From CAYIBD01 sp964361655 (GTDB lineage: Bacteria; Patescibacteriota; Minisyncoccia; Sungbacterales; SURF-37), in the NCBI GenBank assembly GCA_964361655.1, contig CAYIBD010000013.1, positions 1-19,111 of the forward strand: a stretch of 19,111 bases of DNA. The letters are read 5' to 3'. A program made the position numbers and the translations under genes. The notes beneath the pieces are model-generated. The model was given only the letters and a program-made list of their open reading frames with translations. It did not search any database and had not been told where the DNA came from. Positions 1-6,382 of the stretch are shown here, piece after piece; the stretch's first letter is position 1; every line of letters starts with the position of its first letter.

Positions 1-34
1 GCCTCCTGGTTGTCTCTCTTTACTCTATCCTATC

Positions 35-63
35 TTGACAGTTTTTACAAAAGTTGATACATT
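35..63 (+). promoter_or_regulatory. sigma70-like promoter for the 223-1296 gene
   Basis: A perfect -35 hexamer TTGACA (35-40) is followed after 17 bp by TACATT (58-63), which matches the -10 consensus at four of six positions. It is preceded by TG-n (55-57), giving an extended -10. Transcription would start near base 70 and leave a leader of about 150 bases before the GTG at 223. A second, weaker candidate is GTCACA (90-95), 17 bp, TATAAC (113-118), which would shorten the leader. The assignment rests on motif matching only. Confidence 0.55.
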
Positions 64-179
64 TTCTCCGCTCGTTGAAAAGCATACAGGTCACATGGGT
101 AATGCCACTTCGTATAACTAACTAACGACGTATGCATTGCCCCCAACATCACAGCCGGACGTGGGAAGGAAGGATCGCG

Positions 180-194
180 ATGATCTTGGAGTGA
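180..194 (+). other. possible 4-codon leader ORF (MILE-stop)
   Basis: ATG at 180-182 is followed by ATC TTG GAG and TGA at 192-194. An AAGGA tract at 170-174, inside a longer purine run, sits 5 bases upstream and looks like a ribosome-binding site. The mini-ORF ends 28 bases before the GTG of the next gene. It could be a small translated leader that affects initiation downstream, or it could be chance in a purine-rich leader. Nothing shows that it is translated. Confidence 0.2.
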
Positions 195-222
195 ACGCAG
201 GTCAAGCCAAAGGAGGCCGGAA

Positions 223-1296
223 GTGGGACAGAGAAAGTTCCTCATTGCTTCCAAGGACAACGGGGGTGCCGCAGTCGGTGTGCCGCTCACACTCGAAGCG
301 CGGCCGGAACACGGGGTGTTCGCGGTGCTCGAGGGGCTCGCGGCGACGCGCTATATAGCCGCAGGCATTGCCCCCTACTTCAAAGGCTTTGAGAACTTCC
401 AGGAGGAGCCCTTCTCGGTGGATGCCGCTCGGGTGATCGAGAAGATCAACCCCGATGCGGTCATCACCACCCTCGGCGACCCGATCCACCTCGAACGCGA
501 GTTCGGCCGAGCGGCCAACCTCCTCGGCAAACCCCTCATCTTCCTCGAAGACATTTGGGGTTGCCACTGCCGGAGCGACGCCCGGCCGGATCTCGTCTTG
601 ACGCTTGACCAAAGCGGCGAGACGATCGTCCAGAAGAACCTCGGCACGAGCGTGCCAGTGACCATCATCGGCAACCACGAAGTCGCGAGCGCCCGCAAGC
701 TCAAGATCCCCGATGACGTTCATACGAAGATGGGCGAGCTGAAGGCGCGACACGGCACGGTGCTCTTCTACGTCGGCGGTGGGACATACACCACGGCCGA
801 GCTCCAGCTCTTAAAGGAGTGCCTCCGGAAGACGCCGGGCTCGCCAGCGCTGATCTCGCGGCCGCACCCCAAGTGGGCGAACGTGCAATCACAGGAGGGT
901 TGGACGTACGGCGCGGTTTGGAAGGACATGCTGAAGGAGCTCGGCGATCAGGTCCAAGTTGTCGAAACCGACGTTCCTGCAGCCATTGCCGCGCTTGCGG
1001 ATGTCACGCTCTCCGGGTTCTCGACCATGCTGGTCGTACCCGTCATCTACGGGAAGACCGCGATCTCGCTTGCCACCGGAGAGACGCGGACGGACATGAA
1101 GCGACAGCTCTCGGTTGCGCAGCATCCTCTGGTGGCTCCGGGGTTCGTTCGCGAGGCTGCGAGTCCGGAAGATCTCACGCCCTTCCTCGAGGAATCAAAG
1201 CCAAGCCAGGAGGCCGTCGAGGCCTACCTCAAGCCCTACGATTCCAAGCTCGCTCTTTCCGCCATGCTCGAGTTCCTTGACCGGCTCCAGAGCTAA
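223..1296 (+). CDS. GT-B-like transferase, glycan biosynthesis, not firmly classified
   Basis: The 357-residue product has no signal peptide or membrane segment, so it should be cytosolic. The start is GTG at 223, supported by a strong AAAGGAGG (209-216) six bases upstream. The protein looks two-lobed. The N-terminal half alternates strands and helices, with PDAVITTLGDPIHLE at about 75-89. The C-terminal half has a phosphate-binding-like GGGTYTTAE (about 185-193), RPHPKW (about 212-217) and an ADVTLSGFSTM segment (about 259-269). That last segment resembles the ADVVxxxxST region of the three GT-B paralogues at 8174-15815, and it is followed by a similar ASPEDL. I infer a distant relative of CDP-glycerol-type transferases or UDP-GlcNAc 2-epimerase-like folds. 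It has its own promoter and terminator, unlike the minus-strand operon. Its substrate cannot be read from the sequence. Confidence 0.75.
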   Translation: MGQRKFLIASKDNGGAAVGVPLTLEARPEHGVFAVLEGLAATRYIAAGIAPYFKGFENFQEEPFSVDAARVIEKINPDAVITTLGDPIHLEREFGRAANLLGKPLIFLEDIWGCHCRSDARPDLVLTLDQSGETIVQKNLGTSVPVTIIGNHEVASARKLKIPDDVHTKMGELKARHGTVLFYVGGGTYTTAELQLLKECLRKTPGSPALISRPHPKWANVQSQEGWTYGAVWKDMLKELGDQVQVVETDVPAAIAALADVTLSGFSTMLVVPVIYGKTAISLATGETRTDMKRQLSVAQHPLVAPGFVREAASPEDLTPFLEESKPSQEAVEAYLKPYDSKLALSAMLEFLDRLQS

Positions 1297-1333
1297 CGCG
1301 AGCCAGTGCGAGAGCCGATCCAGCCATCACGCC

Positions 1334-1367
1334 GCCCCACGGGAGAAGTTCCGCGGGGCCTTTTTTT
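1334..1367 (+). terminator. intrinsic terminator of the 223-1296 gene
   Basis: GCCCCACGG (1334-1342) pairs with CCGCGGGGC (1351-1359) over eight of nine positions, closing an 8-base loop. Seven consecutive T residues follow at 1361-1367. It lies 38 bases past the stop codon. On the minus strand no T-run follows the hairpin, so it should act only on plus-strand transcription. Confidence 0.85.
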
Positions 1368-1380
1368 ATCCCTTTCACAC

Positions 1381-1424
1381 CCCATCAACTTCAATTAACC
1401 GATCGGTCAATTGAAGTTGATGGG
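1381..1424. repeat. 44-bp near-perfect palindrome between convergent genes
   Basis: The outer arms CCCATCAACTTCAATT (1381-1396) and their exact reverse complement (1409-1424) enclose ACCGATCGGT (1398-1407), itself a perfect palindrome. The only mismatched pair is A1397 with C1408. The whole element is therefore symmetric around 1402/1403 with 21 of 22 pairs. No T-run follows on either strand, so it is not a canonical intrinsic terminator, although it could still attenuate transcription as RNA. No second copy was seen in the window. Confidence 0.9.
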
Positions 1425-1454
1425 ATTGGCTACGCCGACGCGATTGATGCGGGG

Positions 1455-2684
1455 TCAAACTGGCTGCAGATCGAAAAATTTCTTTTGGGTATAAAGAGGA
1501 ACGCTCTTCAAAACCTTCCGGATGCGCTTGGAGGTCTCGGGTTTGTAGAACGCGAGGTGCGGCTGGTAGGGACCGTGCGCCACTTGGCGCTGGATGGCTC
1601 CTTTGATCTCATCGCTGTCATAGCCGACGTCCATGACATTCTTCCCCCGCAAGGAGCCGAAGCGCCCCTGCTGGCGGGTTCCGATGTTCACCACCGGCAC
1701 CCCGAAGAACGACGCTTCCTTGAGACCGGAGGAGGAGTTGCCGACCAGGCAGGCCGCGTGCTTGAGGAGTGCGGCGAAGTCCCGTGGGTGGACATCAATC
1801 ACGAAGCGAACGTGCGGGATGGGATGGGCCTCACGGAAGCGCCGGATGCCTCCCGAAACGGCATCGGTGCCGGCATCGGGGTTCGGCCAAAACCAGATGG
1901 CCGGTAGGCCAAGATCGCTGACCGCCTCGAGCGTCTTCATTACATGTTCGAGGTTGTCCGGCTCGCTCGTTACCGGGTGCTGAATGACCATGAGGTAGGG
2001 CTTCGAGAAATCGATGTGCCCGCCCACGCCAATGCGGTTCATCATCGCTGCATCGGGCTTCCGCCTCACTTGAGCGGCAAACTCAATGTCCGGCGAGCCG
2101 ACATGAAAGACGAACTCGGGATTCTCGCCGAGCTGCAGCACCCGGCGGTAGGAATCGTCGTTGGTGACGAAGTGGATGTGGGCAAGTTTGGTGATGGCAT
2201 GTCTGACACTCTCGTCAATGGTGCCGGTGACGTCCCCGCCCTCAATGTGGGCTACGGCGAGGTTCAGGTAGGCGGCGGTCATGGCGCAGGCCAACTGCTC
2301 AAAGCGATCCCCCCGGATCAAGACAATATCGGGCTTCAGCTTCTGGAAGGTGTTGGTGAGTTCGAGGACGGCCAGGCCTGCGGTTTTGGCCATGGCGGCA
2401 TGGTTTCCGCCTTCGATCAAATTCAGCATCTCCTCGTGGACCTGGAAACCGTGCCGGGCAAGTGATCGCGGCACCTGGCTATACTTCTCGAGGAGAGCCG
2501 ATGCGCCTACGATCAGTTGGAGTTCAAGGTCGGGGTCGTCGCGGAGCTGCTTTAACAGGATCTCCTGGCGGCCGTAGTGGATGCGGTTGGTGATGATAAA
2601 ACAAACTTTCCGCTTTTTCTTCTGCGGGAGGATGCCTGTTTTCAGAGCCAGCGTTTTAAGTTTAGTTTTCGTCTCGGCCAGCAT
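1455..2684 (-). CDS. neuC: hydrolysing UDP-sugar 2-epimerase, NeuC/LegG type
   Basis: The 409-residue cytosolic enzyme belongs to the hydrolysing UDP-N-acetylglucosamine 2-epimerase family. These enzymes release ManNAc, or the 2,4-diacetamido-6-deoxymannose analogue, as the substrate for a NeuB synthase. Visible family blocks are RGDRFE (124-129), HIEGGDVTG (146-154), DESVRHAITKLAHIHF (157-172), a QHP in the second lobe (235-237), GNSSSG (315-320) and NIGTRQQGR (333-341). The GNSSSG, NIGxRQ and HIEGGDVTGTIDE blocks favour the NeuC/LegG branch over the non-hydrolysing WecB branch. The usual N-terminal RADYG is replaced by RIHYG (34-38). The ATG start at 2684 has no clear ribosome-binding site. 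About 20 basic residues precede the fold. The gene is codirectional with a NeuB-family gene, separated from it by the heptad element. Whether the substrate is UDP-GlcNAc or UDP-bacillosamine cannot be decided here. Confidence 0.92.
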   Translation of the reverse strand: MLAETKTKLKTLALKTGILPQKKKRKVCFIITNRIHYGRQEILLKQLRDDPDLELQLIVGASALLEKYSQVPRSLARHGFQVHEEMLNLIEGGNHAAMAKTAGLAVLELTNTFQKLKPDIVLIRGDRFEQLACAMTAAYLNLAVAHIEGGDVTGTIDESVRHAITKLAHIHFVTNDDSYRRVLQLGENPEFVFHVGSPDIEFAAQVRRKPDAAMMNRIGVGGHIDFSKPYLMVIQHPVTSEPDNLEHVMKTLEAVSDLGLPAIWFWPNPDAGTDAVSGGIRRFREAHPIPHVRFVIDVHPRDFAALLKHAACLVGNSSSGLKEASFFGVPVVNIGTRQQGRFGSLRGKNVMDVGYDSDEIKGAIQRQVAHGPYQPHLAFYKPETSKRIRKVLKSVPLYTQKKFFDLQPV

Positions 2685-2688
2685 CAGA

Positions 2689-2723
2689 TAAGCTCTAAGT
2701 CCTAAACCCTAAATCCTAAATCC
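2689..2723. repeat. five degenerate heptamer repeats upstream of neuC
   Basis: Five head-to-tail 7-base units read TAAGCTC, TAAGTCC, TAAACCC, TAAATCC and TAAATCC on the plus strand. They begin five bases upstream of the neuC start codon and degenerate toward the gene. They form the left part of a larger heptad-periodic intergenic element (to 2863). The unit resembles plant-type telomeric CCCTAAA, but the array is short, internal and imperfect. Confidence 0.8.
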
Positions 2724-2726
2724 CTA

Positions 2727-2749
2727 GGCCCGAAGGGCCGGGATCCCGG
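2727..2749. repeat. GC-rich tandem hairpins within the heptad element
   Basis: GGCCC-GAA-GGGCC (2727-2739) forms a 5-bp stem with a 3-base loop. It overlaps the perfect 12-bp palindrome CCGGGATCCCGG (2738-2749). This GC-rich block interrupts the AT-rich heptad arrays on either side and breaks their phase. There is no T-run after it, so it is not an obvious terminator for the NeuB-type gene upstream. Confidence 0.6.
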
Positions 2750-2769
2750 TCGCAAAGTGACCCAGGGAC

Positions 2770-2863
2770 AAACCCAAAATACAAAACCCGAATACCAAAA
2801 ACATGTTTTGAGCTTTGGTCATTAGGATTTGTCTAGGGTTTAGAATTTCGGGTTTAGGGTTTC
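2770..2863. repeat. heptad-periodic inverted intergenic array
   Basis: From 2770 the sequence divides into 7-base units with phase kept for about 13 units: AAACCCA, AAATACA, AAACCCG, AATACCA, AAAACAT, then GTTTTGA, GCTTTGG, TCATTAG, GATTTGT, and later units ending in GGGT. The orientation flips at the perfect palindrome AAAACATGTTTT (2798-2809). C-rich units lie to its left and G-rich units to its right, so the block is a degenerate inverted heptad array. Its end runs into the stop codon (2862-2864) of the upstream NeuB-type gene. It fills the 177-bp gap together with the two features to its left. Confidence 0.75.
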
Positions 2864-4001
2864 AGGCGAGGGCTTCCAAGGTTATGGGATCGTACTTACT
2901 CAAACTCGTCTTGACCATTTTTCCTAGTACGCGCTCATACTCTTCGGACGGAAGCCCTCGCGCATAGGCCTGCGGCCGCATGGCATAGAGCATCTCGGCG
3001 GTGATAAGGGTGCCGGCCGGGATATCTTGGCCCGCCATAAGCGACTTTCGAAAATAAGGCCGGAAGATAGCTTCATCATCCTGGAGCACCTTCGTCCCGC
3101 TCCCCATGCCGGCTTTCACGATATCTTTTTCGAGATATTCGGCCCGGCGCGACGGATCTTGCTCAACCCCGCGAATGCCCGCGACCAGAGCCTTCAATTC
3201 TCCGGGGGTCATAGAAACCTTGTGATCCGCGCCCCAAAAGTCGCGCGAGAATGAAAAATGTTTCTCGATGACCTCTGCCCCGAGGGCAACCGCGGCCAGG
3301 GCCGAATCAATACCAATGGAGTGATCGGAAAAACCGACGAGGATTCCGTAGCGCTGCTTCAAAAATCCGATGGTCGCCAGGTTAAGATCCTCGGCTGGAC
3401 ACGGGTAGCGCGAGACACAGTGGAGCAAAACCACTTTCGCGTTCCGCCGCTTCAGGAAATCAATGGCCTGATCCAACTCTTCAAGCGTGGACATGCCCGA
3501 GGACATGATGATGGGCTTGCCGGTTCGCGCAAGGTAATCGAGCGTTACGAAATCGAGGATATCGCCCGAACCAACCTTCCAAAGTTCAACGCCGAGCTCA
3601 TTGAGCTTCCTCGCCGCGCCGCGCGACATTGGCGTGGAGTGGAAGATGATGCCGAGTTCGTCGCAGTAGGCCTTGAGCGGCCGCCAGAAGGCATCGAGCG
3701 GAGTGGCGTTGGTGTTCCGCGTCAGCCACGAGTAGCGATCCGCGCCCTTGAAGTGCGGGGCGACAACGTGGATATTCAGCTGTTCATCTTCGACGTTATG
3801 GGTTTGGAACTTCACCGCATCCGCCCCGGCCTCATGGCTGGCTTTCACCAAGGCCTTGGCGTTTTCGAGGTATTCCTCGGTCGGCCGCTCCTCCTGGGTC
3901 TGAATGAAGTTCTTCCCGATCTCGGCCACCACAAACACTCGGCCTGATGCCACGAGGTCAAACAGCGAGGGCTCGACTTTTGACTTGAGGTTGGCCTCCA
4001 C
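2862..4001 (-). CDS. neuB: NeuB-family nonulosonic acid synthase, atypical subtype
   Basis: NeuB-family enzymes condense phosphoenolpyruvate with a C6 amino sugar to give a C9 nonulosonic acid. With the GTG start at 4001 the product is 379 residues. It has a TIM-barrel catalytic domain (about 20-300) and a C-terminal SAF/antifreeze-like domain (about 316-379). Family blocks are VVAEIGKN (24-31), AVKFQTHN (62-69), KVGSGD (142-147), HCVSRYP (194-200), GFSDHS (223-228), EKHFS (246-250) and GADHK (257-261). The near-universal NHNG after AEIG is replaced by KNFIQ plus a short insertion. The frame stays open to 4151, but the extra 50 codons are not family-like and overlap the start of the divergent gene. 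Other starts are ATG at 4145 and GTG at 3953. The stop is TGA. A role with the neighbouring neuC is likely. The sugar made (Neu5Ac, legionaminic or other) cannot be told. Confidence 0.88.
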   Translation of the reverse strand: MEANLKSKVEPSLFDLVASGRVFVVAEIGKNFIQTQEERPTEEYLENAKALVKASHEAGADAVKFQTHNVEDEQLNIHVVAPHFKGADRYSWLTRNTNATPLDAFWRPLKAYCDELGIIFHSTPMSRGAARKLNELGVELWKVGSGDILDFVTLDYLARTGKPIIMSSGMSTLEELDQAIDFLKRRNAKVVLLHCVSRYPCPAEDLNLATIGFLKQRYGILVGFSDHSIGIDSALAAVALGAEVIEKHFSFSRDFWGADHKVSMTPGELKALVAGIRGVEQDPSRRAEYLEKDIVKAGMGSGTKVLQDDEAIFRPYFRKSLMAGQDIPAGTLITAEMLYAMRPQAYARGLPSEEYERVLGKMVKTSLSKYDPITLEALA

Positions 4002-4019
4002 GGTCGAATGCGTACAACC

Positions 4020-4025
4020 GTTATA
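4020..4025 (-). promoter_or_regulatory. possible -10 element for the NeuB-type gene
   Basis: TATAAC reads on the minus strand from 4025 to 4020. Transcription starting about 7 bases on would leave only about 12 bases before the GTG at 4001, with no ribosome-binding site. That would suggest near-leaderless translation, or use of the later GTG at 3953. No convincing -35 hexamer lies 16-18 bp upstream, so support is weak. Confidence 0.3.
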
Positions 4026-4057
4026 CCGCTCGCCGTGCGGCCGGCGTTTCAGCACCT

Positions 4058-4075
4058 GTCCGGGAAAAGCCGGAC
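4058..4075. promoter_or_regulatory. inverted repeat in the divergent promoter region
   Basis: GTCCGG (4058-4063) and CCGGAC (4070-4075) form a perfect 6-bp inverted repeat with a 6-base GAAAAG centre. It ends four bases before the plus-strand -35 hexamer and lies in the 142-bp region between two divergent starts. It could be a regulator-binding site or a chance GC-rich inverted repeat. Confidence 0.3.
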
Positions 4076-4079
4076 TACG

Positions 4080-4109
4080 TTGCTCCTGCGGTAACGAACA
4101 TGGTATAAG
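4080..4109 (+). promoter_or_regulatory. sigma70-like promoter for the FkbM-like gene
   Basis: TTGCTC (4080-4085) is followed after 18 bp by TATAAG (4104-4109). A start near 4116 would give a leader of about 28 bases to the ATG at 4144. Four of six -35 positions and five of six -10 positions match the consensus. It supports independent transcription of this single plus-strand gene. Confidence 0.5.
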
Positions 4110-4143
4110 GGACACACTCCAGGTCGGAACAGAAAGCCGCAGC

Positions 4144-5109
4144 ATGGTCAAGCGTCTCTACGCCATGATCAAAAGATTCATTCCGCGGTCGTGGCGGGTG
4201 GCTTTGCCTAATTTCCGGTGGATGCGGCAGGGCGATCTCTACCTCTTGGCCAAGCGCTTGAAACAGACCGAACGCCACTACTTCCTGATGAAGGGCTTCG
4301 AAATGAAACGTCAATACCCGGCCGTAGCCGCGGACCCGGGCCACGCGCTTGAACTCAACCGCTACGAAGACAAATTGTACTCGCAAAACGGCGAGGATGG
4401 CATTCTCCTCTACATCTTCTCCAAGATCGGCCTGACCAATCGCCGTTTTGTTGAATTTGGCATCGGCGACGGGAGAGAATGCAATACCGCCAACCTGTCT
4501 CTCAATTTCGGATGGCGCGGCCTGCTGATGGACGGCAACAAGGAGTCCGCTGCCCTCGCCGGGCGCTACTACCGCGATGAGCTCTACCACAAACGCGAAC
4601 CCCAGGACCGGAGTGCCGACGTCCGGGTTTTGCACGCCATGGTCACGGCCGAGAATATCAATACCCTGCTCCGCGAAAACGGGATCTCCGGGGAGATTGA
4701 TCTCCTGTCTATAGATATTGACGGCAACGAGTACTGGGTATGGAAGGCCATCACGGCCATTCACCCTCAGGTAGTAGTCATCGAGTATAACGCCTCTATG
4801 GGCTCCGAGGAGCCCATCACCGTGAAATACGACCCCAACTTTGATAAGCACCACTACGTCCCGTTTAACTTCTATTACGGCGCCTCGTTAGCTGCTCTGA
4901 CCAAGCTCGCCCATGCCAAGGGCTATATTCTGGTCGGCTGCGAGTCCACTGGAACCAACGCCTTCTTCATCCGCCAAGATGCCGCCGCCGGGAAGTTCAC
5001 CGACGTTCCCGTTTCTAAGGCGTTTTTCCCCTTGGCCCGGAGGTGCCGGGTGATGAACGCCCAAGAACAATTCGAGCGCCTGCGCCAGTACGATTTCGAA
5101 CGCGTCTAA
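4144..5109 (+). CDS. FkbM-like class I SAM-dependent methyltransferase
   Basis: The 321-residue product has a class I methyltransferase core. FVEFGIGDG (102-110) is the SAM-binding motif I, LLMDGN (127-132) supplies the acidic residue after strand 2, and IDLLSIDIDGNEYWVW (185-200) matches the DxxxIDIEGxE block of FkbM-family enzymes. The YSQNGEDG segment (79-86) before motif I is typical of an FkbM-related group usually annotated as hypothetical. The first 70 residues are basic and aromatic with no membrane segment. ATG at 4144 was chosen because a promoter-like site precedes it; the frame is open to 3904, but that extension overlaps the NeuB-type gene. The next ATG at 4168 is an alternative. 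It is the only plus-strand gene between two minus-strand units, and its TAA overlaps the stop of the GT4 gene. The probable role is O-methylation of a glycan. The acceptor is unknown. Confidence 0.82.
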   Translation: MVKRLYAMIKRFIPRSWRVALPNFRWMRQGDLYLLAKRLKQTERHYFLMKGFEMKRQYPAVAADPGHALELNRYEDKLYSQNGEDGILLYIFSKIGLTNRRFVEFGIGDGRECNTANLSLNFGWRGLLMDGNKESAALAGRYYRDELYHKREPQDRSADVRVLHAMVTAENINTLLRENGISGEIDLLSIDIDGNEYWVWKAITAIHPQVVVIEYNASMGSEEPITVKYDPNFDKHHYVPFNFYYGASLAALTKLAHAKGYILVGCESTGTNAFFIRQDAAAGKFTDVPVSKAFFPLARRCRVMNAQEQFERLRQYDFERV

Positions 5110-6353
5110 AGCGGCCGGGAGGAGCCCGGGGAAACACGGGATGCTGCCATCAACTGCAGAATCTTTTCCACATGGCGGGTCCAGGTAATCTCGCGGCGGA
5201 CAAACGCCGCCCCATTCCGGCTTAGGGCCACATAGAGATCGGGATTTTCTAAGAGCCGCCTCACTGCCGCGGCAATGGCAGGAGGGCTATTGGCGTCTAC
5301 CAGAAGCGCCTCGACCCCGTCGGTCAGCACCTCATGGGCTCCGGCCCCGCGCGATACAATCACCGGCAAGCCGGTGGCCATGGCCTCGCAGACGACCATG
5401 CCCCAGGTTTGGGTGCGATGCGGGTGCACCAGGATATCGGCGCTATAGTACTCTTCCAATAATTTATCTTCGGAGACGAGCCCCGGCAGGGTAATCCGAT
5501 CGCGGACACCCAGCTGCTCGGCCAGCGACAGGAGCCGGTCACGATAGTTCCGGTACATGCGGTAGCGCTGGCAATCGCCGGAGAGAATGAGATGGGGATC
5601 GTAGCCCCAGTCGCGGAGCAGTTTCACCGCGGAAATTGCGTCCTCGAAGCCGCGGTCAGCGAAGAACGACGAGTGTGCGAGAAGCGTCACCCGCTTCGGA
5701 CCGCGGAACTGCCGCGGCCGATAGCGGAAGTGATCGGCGTCAACGCCGGTGCGGTTCACCACGACGGTCCTAGAGAAATGCTCCCTCACGAGCTCTTGGG
5801 TCTTGGTGTCGAGCACCGCAATCGCATCGATGTGCCTCCAGTAAAAGCGGGTATCGCAGGCATCAATGGCCTTTGCCAAGAGACGTTTCAAGAGCGGGGC
5901 GGGACGGCGTATGCCCCCACCCGCCGCAGCTGGCGAGGCGAGGAGGGGCAAACTTGAAAGGTCCCACACTGTCGGGACGCGTCTTCTACGCGCATTAAAG
6001 TAGTGAGCGACGAGATAGCCGGTGCTCGAATGCGGGTTCAGCGCATCGAAATCGCCGTCCATGAGTGCGGCCAGGGCCTTGGCAATGCGATGTCTATTGC
6101 GATAGGCCGCGATCGTACTGAACCCGGGGATGGCAACCCCGAAAGGGTAGCGCTCCTTTATGGAAAAACCCTTAGGGAAGGTGATGATGTCGAGCCCCGG
6201 CGTGAGGTATGCAAAGGTATAGTCGCGGGCGTAGCGGAAGGTATATACCGTTGCCTGGTGGCCCCGGCGGATAAATTCACGGGCAACTTCCAGGCCGAGG
6301 CGAGCCCCGCCGGACTTTGCAAGCAAATCGGGTATGATAACAGCGATCTTCAC
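5106..6353 (-). CDS. family GT4 (GT-B fold) glycosyltransferase
   Basis: The 415-residue retaining glycosyltransferase has a glycine-rich N-terminal KSGGARLGLEVAREF (13-27) and a C-terminal donor-binding lobe. That lobe contains LILSGD (255-260), LPGLVSEDKLLEEYYSAD (289-306) and HPHRTQTWGMVVCEAMATG (310-328), followed by LPVIVSRGAGAHE. In the EX7E signature the second Glu is E323, but the first is replaced by Gln (Q315). The start is GTG at 6353 with no visible ribosome-binding site; the first residues (VKIAVIIPDL) match where GT4 proteins begin. It is the last gene of the long minus-strand operon, 29 bp after the dehydrogenase. Its stop overlaps that of the convergent methyltransferase by four bases. 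It would add a sugar to a lipid-linked or nascent glycan in the cytoplasm. Donor and acceptor are unknown. Confidence 0.9.
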   Translation of the reverse strand: MKIAVIIPDLLAKSGGARLGLEVAREFIRRGHQATVYTFRYARDYTFAYLTPGLDIITFPKGFSIKERYPFGVAIPGFSTIAAYRNRHRIAKALAALMDGDFDALNPHSSTGYLVAHYFNARRRRVPTVWDLSSLPLLASPAAAGGGIRRPAPLLKRLLAKAIDACDTRFYWRHIDAIAVLDTKTQELVREHFSRTVVVNRTGVDADHFRYRPRQFRGPKRVTLLAHSSFFADRGFEDAISAVKLLRDWGYDPHLILSGDCQRYRMYRNYRDRLLSLAEQLGVRDRITLPGLVSEDKLLEEYYSADILVHPHRTQTWGMVVCEAMATGLPVIVSRGAGAHEVLTDGVEALLVDANSPPAIAAAVRRLLENPDLYVALSRNGAAFVRREITWTRHVEKILQLMAASRVSPGSSRPL

Positions 6354-6382
6354 AGTAGGGACGGCTATCAGGTGACCCCCGC

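Noticed and set aside
1381..1424. Palindrome as the intrinsic terminator of neuC or of the 223-1296 gene
   Set aside because: No T-run follows on either strand, and the plus-strand gene already has a proper terminator at 1334-1367.
1944..2465. Plus-strand open frame opposite neuC
   Set aside because: The neuC reading frame contains all family motifs across this stretch. The antisense frame has none.
2689..2863. Heptad repeats as a telomere or a CRISPR array
   Set aside because: The units are degenerate, few, internal to a gene cluster and inverted about a centre. There are no repeat-spacer units of CRISPR size.
3258..3947. Plus-strand open frame opposite the NeuB-type gene
   Set aside because: It lies fully within a well-supported NeuB-family coding region and its translation shows no family features.
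4075..4854. Long minus-strand open frame opposite the FkbM-like gene
   Set aside because: It has no recognisable motif and opposes a frame with clear methyltransferase blocks. It is typical antisense openness in GC-rich DNA.
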